Shown piece by piece: positions 1-7,800 of a stretch of 16,593 nucleotides of DNA. Positions within the stretch are counted from its first letter, which is position 1, and each line of letters begins with the position of its first letter. The translations under genes and the position numbers were made by a program. Location of the stretch: assembly GCF_035938995.1 (NCBI RefSeq), contig NZ_DASZGI010000141.1, positions 1 to 16,593 on the forward strand, written 5' to 3'. The stretch is from DASZGI01 sp035938995 (GTDB taxonomy: Bacteria; Actinomycetota; Actinomycetes; Streptomycetales; Catenulisporaceae). The notes below the pieces were generated by a model. The model had not been told where the DNA came from, ran no database searches, and saw nothing but the letters and a program-made list of their open reading frames with translations.

Positions 1-2010
1 ACGCCGGCGAGCGCGCCCACGCAGGCCATACCGAAGCCTGACCTGCCGCGCGAGCGTCCGACCGGCGGCATGGCCGTACGGGAGTCCCCGACCGGCACGT
101 CGCCGCAGCAGCCCAAAACTCAGCCGGTGCCGCAACCGACCACCGTCGCGCTTCCGCAGCCGACCTCCCAGGCCCAACCCGGCGCGGCGGAAACCGGTGT
201 CGCGTGGGGACAGCCACAGCCACAGCGGGGCTACTCGCGGCAGGGCGTCTATCCCAACGCTCCCGCGTCCTATCAGGCGAGCCCGTACACGCCACCGGGC
301 GCCATACGTACCCACGACGGCTACGTGCCCCCCGGTAGCCACTACGACGACTTCGACGAATACGACTACGACGACCCCGGGCGCCCGCGCGGCAGCCGCA
401 AGCGCGCGCTGCTCATCACCTCGATCGTGGGCTTCATCGCGGTGGCGATCGCGGCGGCGCTCGTGCTCACCAAGACCGTCAACATCCCCGGGTTGTCCGC
501 CAAGCCGGTGCCGACCGTCGGCTTCTCCCCCAGCGGCTCCGACGCCGGCTCGGACGCGACGCAGACCGGCACCGCGTTCCTCACGGCCTGGCAGAACGGC
601 GGCCTCCGGGCGGCGGCGAACATCACCGACAATCCGACCGCGGCGCTCACCGCGCTCACCGCGTACAAGTCCGACCTCAAGGTGAGCGGTCTGACGATCA
701 TGCCCGGATCGGCCACCGGCGCCGGCTGGATGACGTTCAACGTCACCGCTCAGATCGGCACCCCCGCCAGCGCCTGGAGCTACAGCTCGGGCCTGGCCGC
801 CTACCAGGGCAGCGTGGACGGGGTCACCCGGTGGTTCGTGAAGTGGCAGCCGAGCGTGCTGTTCACCAGCCTGACCGCGGGCGAGAAGCTCGGCATCGGC
901 ACCATCCCGCCGACCGCCAGTTCCGTCTCGGACCGCAACGGCACCCAGCTGACCAGCTCCAACGCGCCGAGCCTGACCAACATCATCGCCGTCCTCGAGA
1001 AGAACGCCCCGGTCGGCGGCACCCCCGGCCAGAAGGTGCAGATCGAGAAGGCCGACGGAACCGTGGTCTCCACGATCACGAAGATCTCCGACCCGGTCGA
1101 CACGGCGTCGGTCAAGACGACGATCGACGCCACCATCGAGGCCGCGGCCCAGTCGGCGGTGAGCCGGGCGCCGAACAGCTCGATGGTGATCATCCAGCCC
1201 TCGACCGGCAATATCCTGGCTGTCGCCAACAACCCCCCGAACGGCCTGGACACCGCGATGCTGGGCAAGTACGCCCCGGGCTCGACGTTCAAGACCATCA
1301 CCACCACGCTGCTGCTCAACTCGGGCAAGGTCACCGACCTGAACCAGACCGTCCCGTGCCCCGCGACGCTCAACGCGGACGGGATCACCCTGCACAACAG
1401 CGAGAGCGAGGTCGGCACGGGTAACTCCTTCCGCACAGACTTCGCGGCCTCCTGCAACAACGCGTTCAGCAGCTTCCACAATCAGGTCACCCGAGATCAG
1501 CTGGTCTCCACCGCGCACGACTACTACGGCTTCAATCAGCCCTGGGACGTCGGCCTCGGCTCGCCGACGGTGTACGGCAACGTCCCGAACACCCCCAGCA
1601 ACGCCCTCTCGGAGGAGCTGGTCGGCCAAGACCAGATCACCACCTCGCCCCTCGCGATGGCGGCGGTGGCGGCGACGATCGACAGCGGAGGCTTCAAGTC
1701 CCCGACCCTGGTGCCCGGCACTCAGCAGATCACCGGCACGCCGCTGTCCTCGTCGACGCAGAGCAATCTCAAGACGCTCATGCACGCGGTGCTCACCGAC
1801 AGCGGGGGCACCCTGGCAGGCGGTGTGATCAGCAACACCGCCGGCGTCTACGCGAAGACCGGTACCGCTCAGGTCCAGGGCAAGAGCGACAACAGTTGGA
1901 CGATCCTGTTCAAGGGCGATTACGCGGTCGCGGCGCTGGCGGTCGGTGGCGGCTTCGGTGCCTCAACCGCTGCGCCCGAGATCAACCAGGTGCTGGGCAG
2001 CCTGAACTGA
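1..2010 (+). CDS. Penicillin-binding protein (class B type D,D-transpeptidase), 5' end outside window
   Basis: Membrane-anchored transpeptidase that would cross-link peptidoglycan outside the membrane. Numbered from the ATG at 70, it has a Pro/Gln-rich cytoplasmic stretch (1-90), an acidic patch (about 90-102), a basic RKR stop and one membrane helix (about 113-134). Next comes an NTF2-like/MecA_N-type domain (about 155-260), a short linker with the SDRNG motif of PBP pedestal domains, and the transpeptidase domain. The catalytic motifs are all present: STFK with nucleophile S405, SCN at S461 and KTGT at K596. The frame is open to base 1 and its Pro-rich composition continues upstream of 70 with no good ribosome site before that ATG, so the true start probably lies outside the window; 70 is the first ATG. 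From ATG 70 it is 646 aa, longer than many MecA_N-type PBPs because of the cytoplasmic extension. It converges on the phosphatase gene across a hairpin. Which PBP paralogue it is cannot be told here. Confidence 0.9.
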   Translation, partial: TPASAPTQAIPKPDLPRERPTGGMAVRESPTGTSPQQPKTQPVPQPTTVALPQPTSQAQPGAAETGVAWGQPQPQRGYSRQGVYPNAPASYQASPYTPPGAIRTHDGYVPPGSHYDDFDEYDYDDPGRPRGSRKRALLITSIVGFIAVAIAAALVLTKTVNIPGLSAKPVPTVGFSPSGSDAGSDATQTGTAFLTAWQNGGLRAAANITDNPTAALTALTAYKSDLKVSGLTIMPGSATGAGWMTFNVTAQIGTPASAWSYSSGLAAYQGSVDGVTRWFVKWQPSVLFTSLTAGEKLGIGTIPPTASSVSDRNGTQLTSSNAPSLTNIIAVLEKNAPVGGTPGQKVQIEKADGTVVSTITKISDPVDTASVKTTIDATIEAAAQSAVSRAPNSSMVIIQPSTGNILAVANNPPNGLDTAMLGKYAPGSTFKTITTTLLLNSGKVTDLNQTVPCPATLNADGITLHNSESEVGTGNSFRTDFAASCNNAFSSFHNQVTRDQLVSTAHDYYGFNQPWDVGLGSPTVYGNVPNTPSNALSEELVGQDQITTSPLAMAAVAATIDSGGFKSPTLVPGTQQITGTPLSSSTQSNLKTLMHAVLTDSGGTLAGGVISNTAGVYAKTGTAQVQGKSDNSWTILFKGDYAVAALAVGGGFGASTAAPEINQVLGSLN

Positions 2011-2072
2011 CGCGGTGCTCTGAACCAACACATGCTTGAACCAGCACCACTTCGGATCGGTTGAAGCGAGCG

Positions 2073-2101
2073 GGCCCCGCGGCGAGTGACGCCGCGGGGC
2101 C
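2073..2101. terminator. Bidirectional hairpin terminator between PBP and phosphatase genes
   Basis: A perfect 11-bp GC stem (2073-2083 with 2091-2101) closes a 7-nt loop. It lies 63 bp past the PBP stop and 31 bp past the phosphatase stop on the other strand. There is no T-tract, which is usual for actinobacterial terminators. Position between convergent genes implies it serves both. Confidence 0.8.
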
Positions 2102-2131
2102 TGGTCAACTTCGGAGAGCAGCCGTTCCGGC

Positions 2132-3274
2132 TCAGGCGCGCCAGAGCACGACGAGCGCCCGGTCGTCATCCGTCTTGCGGGCCACGGCGTCCACGACCCG
2201 CTCCGCGCCGCCGCCGAAGCCCTTCGCCTGGAGCGATTGCGCGGCGCCGAGCAGGCGGTCGAGGCCGACCGCCAGATCCCGGCCGGGCTGCTCGATCAGC
2301 CCGTCGGTGAACATCAGCAGGCCGTCGCCGCTCTCCAGGCGGCCGCGGGTGGGCCGGTACTCGGCGTCCGGCAGGATCCCGAGCAGCGGTCCCGGGGTCT
2401 CGCACAGCGACCAGCGGCCCGACCCGGACGAGAGCTGGGCGATCGGCGGATGGCCCGCGCTGTAACACTCGTATTCGCCGGTCGCCATGTCGACCGCGAG
2501 GTGCACCGCCGTCGCGAAACCCTCCTCCCAGCCCTGCCGCAGCAGATACCCGTTCGCGGCGCTGAGGAATTCGTCGGCCGGGACCGAGCCGAGCAGGCCG
2601 CCGAACGCCCCGGAGAGCAACAGCGCGCGGGTGCCCGCTTGCAGCCCCTTACCGGAGACGTCGACCAGGCTGAGCTGCAGGCGGCCCGGTCCGGCTGGGG
2701 AGCCGTCCGGGCCGGAATCGCTCTTGGCGGCGACCAGGAAGTCGCCCGCGAAGGACTGGCCCCCGGCCGAGCGCATCGCGAACTCCAGATGCCAGCCCCG
2801 CGGCAGCCTGGGCACCCGCCCCTGGGCCTGGAGCCGTTCGCGCAGGTCGAAGAGCATGGATTCGCCGCGGGTGCCGCGCACCCCGAGCCGCACCCGCTGA
2901 CGCGACATCACCAACACGACCAGCGCGGTGATCCCGACCAGCAGGATCGTGCCGGGCGCGGGGCGGATCGGGCGGGTGGTCAGCTCATCCGCGACCACCA
3001 CGAGCGCGCAGGCGGCGAGCAAGACGAGCTGCGCGGTGAAGCGCAGCAGGAAGCCGCCGAGCAGCAGCGGCAGCGTCACCATCGAGTCCTGGACCCACAG
3101 GGCGTGCAGGTGGGCGAGCACGCCCACGAGCGCGGCGAGGGCGATCAGGACCGGAACGAGGAAGCCCTCGGAGGGCAGCACGGAGGTGCGCACCCAGAGC
3201 GCTGCGGCCGCCCGCCGGCCCCGGCCACCGCCGGACCGGCCGGACACCACGAGGGCCGAGGACGTCACCACCAT
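2132..3274 (-). CDS. Membrane-anchored SpoIIE-type PP2C serine/threonine phosphatase
   Basis: Predicted metal-dependent phosphoprotein phosphatase; in actinomycetes this family often acts on anti-sigma-factor antagonists, but no partner is encoded here. With the ATG at 3274 the protein is 380 aa. About four membrane segments (37-60, two within 65-96, 109-124) precede a cytoplasmic SpoIIE/PP2C domain. The metal-binding motifs are intact: GD at D178, VDVSGKG with D205, SAGHPP at 272-277, FTDGLIE with D324 and DDD at 369-371. No PAS or GAF sensor is visible, so the membrane part may be the input. The frame extends to an earlier ATG at 3448, but the extra 58 residues are basic and unlike a domain, and a good -10 box sits six bases before the ATG at 3274, so I prefer a leaderless start there. 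It follows rpiB on the same strand after 192 bp and probably has its own promoter. Confidence 0.88.
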   Translation of the reverse strand: MVVTSSALVVSGRSGGGRGRRAAAALWVRTSVLPSEGFLVPVLIALAALVGVLAHLHALWVQDSMVTLPLLLGGFLLRFTAQLVLLAACALVVVADELTTRPIRPAPGTILLVGITALVVLVMSRQRVRLGVRGTRGESMLFDLRERLQAQGRVPRLPRGWHLEFAMRSAGGQSFAGDFLVAAKSDSGPDGSPAGPGRLQLSLVDVSGKGLQAGTRALLLSGAFGGLLGSVPADEFLSAANGYLLRQGWEEGFATAVHLAVDMATGEYECYSAGHPPIAQLSSGSGRWSLCETPGPLLGILPDAEYRPTRGRLESGDGLLMFTDGLIEQPGRDLAVGLDRLLGAAQSLQAKGFGGGAERVVDAVARKTDDDRALVVLWRA

Positions 3275-3280
3275 GCCGGG

Positions 3281-3310
3281 ACCATATCGACCCGTTGGCG
3301 CCCACGTCAC
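3281..3310 (-). promoter_or_regulatory. Predicted promoter giving a leaderless phosphatase mRNA
   Basis: On the minus strand a TATGGT -10 box (3286-3281) is followed by exactly six bases and then the ATG at 3274, so transcription would begin at the start codon. A GTGACG hexamer (3310-3305) lies 18 bp upstream as a fair -35. A small inverted repeat, CAATC / GATTG with a 4-nt loop (3345-3358), lies about 35 bp further upstream and could be an operator. No Shine-Dalgarno precedes this ATG, consistent with a leaderless transcript. Confidence 0.5.
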
Positions 3311-3466
3311 CCGCCAGGGTCGGCGCCGTGGGCGGATGGTCACGCAATCACCCGATTGGATGACTTGGGACGGTTTGCGGTGCGATGCCCGACCCGGGAC
3401 GTCTCCGCGGAAGGGGTGTAAGTGCAGATCATCGGTTGATCCGAACACGCGAATCCGAGAGCCGGC

Positions 3467-3952
3467 CTACTCTCCGGCCCCTGCCTCCGGCACCGCGGGC
3501 AGCTCGCCGGTCTTCTCGAATTCGCTGATCATCGCGATCCGCCGGACGTGCCGCGGGTCGTTGCTGAACGGGGTCGCGACGAACAGCTCGACGAATCGCG
3601 TCGCGTCCCCGAGCGGGTGCATGCGGGCGCCGAGGCTGATGACGTTGGCGTCGTTGTGCTCGCGCGCGAGGGTGGCGGTCTGCTCGTTCCACACCAGCGC
3701 GGCCCGTACACCGGGCACCTTGTCGGCGGCGATGACCTCACCGTTGCCGGAACCGCCGATCACGATGCCGAGGGAGCCCGGCTCGTCGGCCGCGGCCTTC
3801 GCCGCGCGCATCACGTAGGGCGGGTAGTCGTCGGCGGCGTCGTAGGCGTGCGGGCCGACGTCGACCGGCTCGTGGCCGAGTTCCTTGAGCCGGTCGACCA
3901 GGTGCTGCTTGAGCTCGAAGCCGGCGTGGTCGGAGCCGAGGAAGATTCGCAT
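3467..3952 (-). CDS. rpiB: Ribose-5-phosphate isomerase B
   Basis: Interconverts ribose 5-phosphate and ribulose 5-phosphate in the non-oxidative pentose phosphate pathway. The 161-aa product begins with the family signature MRIFLGSDHAGFELKQHL and has GGSGNGE (66-72), the NEQTA segment and the NVISLGAR segment of the LacAB_rpiB fold. It belongs to the actinobacterial subtype: the catalytic base is glutamate (E72, matching Glu75 of the M. tuberculosis enzyme) where the E. coli enzyme has cysteine. The start is supported by GGGAG nine bases before the ATG. The gene is divergent from the response regulator and lies upstream of the phosphatase on the same strand; I see no functional link with either. 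Confidence 0.95.
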   Translation of the reverse strand: MRIFLGSDHAGFELKQHLVDRLKELGHEPVDVGPHAYDAADDYPPYVMRAAKAAADEPGSLGIVIGGSGNGEVIAADKVPGVRAALVWNEQTATLAREHNDANVISLGARMHPLGDATRFVELFVATPFSNDPRHVRRIAMISEFEKTGELPAVPEAGAGE

Positions 3953-4035
3953 GCGTGCAGTCTCCCATGGGGCCGCATGCCTGTGCCCGCCTCGTCCGAG
4001 TGACGCGTGGACCAGCCGCCGGGTGCTTATGCGAT

Positions 4036-4086
4036 CATCAGGAGCGGCGAGGGTTTCTCACAGGTGACTCTCAGGATTGCCCCAGG
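4036..4086 (+). promoter_or_regulatory. Phased heptamer array, probable response-regulator operator
   Basis: Five heptamers start every 11 bp at 4036, 4047, 4058, 4069 and 4080: CATCAGG, GCGAGGG, TCACAGG, TCTCAGG and CCCCAGG. Four of the five end in CAGG. Direct repeats spaced one helical turn are how OmpR/PhoB-family dimers bind; the mycobacterial PhoP box is TCACAGC-N4-TCACAGC, and the central pair here is TCACAGG-N4-TCTCAGG. The last repeat ends 20 bp before a TACGTT -10 box, so it occupies the -35 region, the position of an activator site. Binding by the adjacent regulator is inferred. Confidence 0.6.
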
Positions 4087-4106
4087 GGTGGCACAGCGGC
4101 GCTGCA

Positions 4107-4112
4107 TACGTT
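4107..4112 (+). promoter_or_regulatory. Predicted -10 box of the regulator-kinase-transporter operon
   Basis: TACGTT fits the TANNNT consensus and lies 66 bp before the regulator ATG. No TTGACA-like -35 occurs 16-18 bp upstream; that position is taken by the end of the heptamer array, as expected of an activator-dependent promoter. It would give a leader of about 60 nt. Confidence 0.4.
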
Positions 4113-4178
4113 GGGCGCGAGTGTGGCGCGGTCGTGTGTCCGACTGCGCGTCGGCATCGGGACAGGCGGGAGCAGCGG

Positions 4179-4886
4179 ATGGGCGAGCGGGCGGGGGGCA
4201 AACCAGAGGCGCGCGTCCTGGTGGTGGACGACGAGGCGGCGATCACCGAACTGGTCGGGCTGGCACTGCGCTACGAGGGCTTCGAGGTGGCGACCGCGTC
4301 GACCGGGCGCGAGGCCCTGGCGAAGAACGCCGAGTTCGCGCCCGACCTGGCCGTGCTGGATGTGATGCTGCCGGACTACACCGGGCTGGAGGTCTGCTCC
4401 CGGCTGCGCTCGCAGGGCGTCCGGCTGCCCGTCGTCTTCCTCACCGCCCGCGACGCCACCGAGGACAAAGTCAACGGGCTCACGGTCGGCGGCGACGACT
4501 ACGTGACCAAGCCGTTCGCACTCGACGAGCTCATCGCCCGCATCCGCGCCGTGCTGCGGCGCACCCGCCCGGACCTCGAGGACGCCCGGCTCGAGTTCGC
4601 CGACCTGGTCGTCGATGAGGACGCGCACGAGGCCCGCCGCTCCGGCGTGCCGCTCGACCTGACCCCGACCGAGTTCAAGCTGCTGCGCTACCTGCTGCTC
4701 AATGCCGGACGGGTCGTGTCCAAGGCGCAGATCCTCGACCACGTCTGGCAGTACGACTTCGGAGGCGGCGACAACGTCGTCGAGACCTACATCTCCTACC
4801 TGCGCAAGAAGGTGGACAAGGACCGCGAGCCCTTGATCCACACCGTCCGCGGAGTCGGCTACACCTTGCGCCTGCCAAAGGACTGA
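4179..4886 (+). CDS. PhoP-like OmpR-family response regulator
   Basis: Phosphorylation-controlled transcription factor, 235 aa. The receiver domain (about 11-125) has the acidic pair D17/D18, phosphoacceptor D61 in LDVMLP, T89 and K111 in TKPF. The C-terminal winged helix (about 140-233) has LTPTEFKLLRYLLLNAGRVV and the recognition-helix region NVVETYISYLRKKVD, which from memory is close to M. tuberculosis PhoP (NVVESYVSYLRRKID), as are GGDDYVTKPF and the VRGVGYTLR end. The ATG at 4179 has GGGAG six bases upstream; the frame runs back to a TTG at 4077, but those 34 residues lack domain character and overlap the promoter. The downstream kinase frame opens at a GTG directly after this stop, so the two are almost certainly cotranscribed and translationally coupled. 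An operator-like array upstream suggests autoregulation. I call it PhoP-like rather than phoP because actinomycetes carry many paralogues. Confidence 0.93.
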   Translation: MGERAGGKPEARVLVVDDEAAITELVGLALRYEGFEVATASTGREALAKNAEFAPDLAVLDVMLPDYTGLEVCSRLRSQGVRLPVVFLTARDATEDKVNGLTVGGDDYVTKPFALDELIARIRAVLRRTRPDLEDARLEFADLVVDEDAHEARRSGVPLDLTPTEFKLLRYLLLNAGRVVSKAQILDHVWQYDFGGGDNVVETYISYLRKKVDKDREPLIHTVRGVGYTLRLPKD

Positions 4887-4892
4887 GTGCCT

Positions 4893-7800
4893 ATGCGAGC
4901 CATGCGGCTGCCCCGTCTGCCCCGCGCCCGCTCGCTGCGCAGGCGGCTGATGCACACCCTGCTGATCTGGCTCGCGCTGGCGCTGACCATCTTCTCCGTC
5001 GGCACCTACTTCTCGGTGCACACGGTCCTGATGAACCGAATCGACCACCAGCTCGACGCCACCGCGCAGGTCCTCGACGCATACGCCGCCGGCACCCCGC
5101 CCGGCGCGCCGCTCACCCTCGGGGGTTCCGGCCCCACCGTCCAGACCTGGCACGAGATCGCAGCCACCGGATTGCTGCCGGTTTTCATCGAGCTGCGCGA
5201 TCTCAACGGCGCCGTCATCTTCGACCCGGGCGGGACGAACGCCCAGCCGAGCCTGCCCGCCGACCTGGCGGTGGGGCCGGCCGGCACCGGCGCGAACGGC
5301 GACGGCGCACGGCTCTTCGACGCCAACGCCGCCACCGGCGGCGGCGGGCTGCACGCACCCGCTTACCGGGTGCGTGCCTCCCGGTTGCCCAACGGCCACG
5401 GCTTCCTGGTGCTGGCCATGTCCGAGCAGGACATCACCGACACCATGGCCTCGGTGGGCAAGTTCGAGATCGGCATCTGGGTGATCGCGTGGCTGCTGGT
5501 CGGCCTGATGTCCAACACCCGGATCAGGCGGCAGCTCAAACCGTTCGAGGACATGAGCGACCGGATCGTGGCGATCGGCGCCGGGGAGCTGGACCACCGG
5601 GTCGAGCCGGACGACCCGAACACCGAGATCGGCCAGGTCGGCGCCTCGGTGAACACCATGCTCGCGCGCCTCGAGCACTCCTTCGCCGAGCAGCGCGCCT
5701 CGGAGCACCGGCTGCGCCGCTTCATCGCCGACGCCTCGCACGAACTGCGCACCCCGCTCGCCTCGATCCGCGGTTACGCAGAGCTGTTCCGCCGCGGCGC
5801 CGCCTCGCGGCCGGAGGATCTGGCGCTGGCGATGCGGCGGATCGAATCCGAGTCGGCCCGGATGGGAGTGCTCGTCGACGAGCTGCTGCTGCTGGCCCGC
5901 CTCGACTCGGGGCGGCCGCTCGGGCGCGAACGGGTGGACCTCGGCGCACTGGCGCGGGACGCCGCCCGCGACTCGCAGGCTGCCGGGCCGCAGTGGCCCG
6001 TGGACGCGACCGTCTTCGGCGGCGCGCCCGGCGAGAACGGTGCGGCGAGCGTCGAAGTGCGCGGTGACGGCGACCGGTTGCGGCAGCTGCTGGCGAATCT
6101 GCTGTCGAATGTGCGTGCCCACACCCCGGAAGGCACGCCCGCGTCGGTGACGGTGCGCCGCGAGGGCGAGTGCGCGGTTCTCGAGGTCGCCGACGCGGGT
6201 CCGGGCCTGACCCCGGAGCAGCAGCAGCGGGTCTTCGAACGCTTCTATCGGGCCGACGCGTCGCGTAAGCGGGGCGACGGAGCGGGCGGCTCTGGCCTGG
6301 GGCTGTCGATCGTAGCCTCGGTCGCGGCCGCGCACGGCGGCCATGCCGAGGTCAGGTCGGTTCCCGGATGCGGAACGGTCCTCACCGTGCGGCTGCCCGT
6401 CGCCGGGCTCGTAGACGGCGATATCGCCGAATCCGTGCCCTCCGTTAACGGTTCTGTTCCCACTCTCCCAGACGCCTCACAGGTTGCGCACAGTACCTCG
6501 CCAGCCCGAACTGGTTCCTTGTCGGATGGGGCCGCCGGTACCGAACCGGCGCACGACCCAGAGACGAGGAGGGGATCCGGGGCCATGGACCGGCTTTCGG
6601 CCTTCACCACCACCCACCGCAAGTGGGTGTACCTGCTGTGGCTGGCGGCGTTCATCGCGGGCATCGCCGCGTCCTCGACGCTGTCGAACCATCTCGACAA
6701 GACGTTCTCGATGCCCGGCCAGCCCAGCTATGTCGCGAACCAGGCCATCGTCGCCGAGTACGGCAACGGCGGACAGCTCGCGCCCCTCGTCCCCGTAGTG
6801 CAGACGCCCACGGGGGTCTCGGCGAACGACCCGCGGGTCACCGCCGCCTTCGACGCGGTGAGCCGGATCCCGGGTGCGCGCGTCGCCGACTACGCCAATA
6901 CGGGGAACCACGATTTCATCGGCTCCAACGGCCGCACGACCTACGCCTACATCTTCACCGCAGGCGCGGATGGCATGGGCGGCTCGGATATCCAAAACCA
7001 GGTCTCCACGCGGGCGGAGCAGATCCTCAACGCCGAGCTGCCACCGGGCTCGACGGTCCGGATCACCGGCGAGCAGCCGCTGCAGAACAACGGATCCAGC
7101 GGGGGCCTGAGCATCCTGAACGAGATCCTCCTCGGCGGCCTCGGGGCGCTGGCCGTGCTGCTGTTCGTCTTCGCCTCGCTGTTGGCCCTGGTGCCGTTGC
7201 TGATCGCGGCGGTCTCGGTGCTGACCGCGTTCCTGGCGATCCTGGGCGTCACCGAGGTCACGTCCGTCTCGATGATCGTGGAATTCCTGGTCGGCCTGAT
7301 CGGGCTCGGCGTGGCGATCGACTACTCGCTGCTGCTGGTCACCCGGTGGCGCGAGGAGTTGGCGTACGGACACGACAACACCGCCGCGATCCGCCGGGCG
7401 ATGCAGACGGCCGGGCGGGCGGTGGCGTTCTCCGGCGTCACGGTCGCGCTCGGACTGCTCGCGCTCGTCATCCTGCCGGTGCCGTTCCTGCGGTCCATCG
7501 GCTACGGCGGCATGATCATCCCACTGGTGTCGGTCTGCGTGACGCTGACCCTCGTGCCCGCGATGCTCGCCGGCATCGGGCGGCGGCTGGACTGGCCGAA
7601 GATCCGGCACGAGGACAAGGCCTCGCGCGGCTGGACCGCATGGGCGAACCTGGTGGTGCGGCGGCGGTGGATCGCGACGGCCGGCGCGCTGGTCGTGCTG
7701 GGGGTGCTCGCCGCGACCGCGACGGGGCTGAAGGTCGGCGACGCCTCGTCCGACTCTCTCTCGCAGAGCGGCAAGGCGCACGACGGCATCGTGATGCTGC

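Noticed and set aside
3455..3490. Possible terminator at the rpiB stop codon
   Set aside because: Only about five pairs (GCCGG/CCGGC) overlapping the coding end; too weak compared with the other terminators here.
4077..4178. Regulator start at TTG 4077
   Set aside because: Adds 34 residues without domain character and would put coding sequence across the -10 box; ATG 4179 has a good ribosome site.
4071..6344. Minus-strand open frame of 757 codons opposite the regulator and kinase genes
   Set aside because: Composition is Gly/Gln/Asp/His/Arg-rich without domains, as expected for the antisense of high-GC coding DNA; the plus strand encodes clear regulator and kinase motifs.
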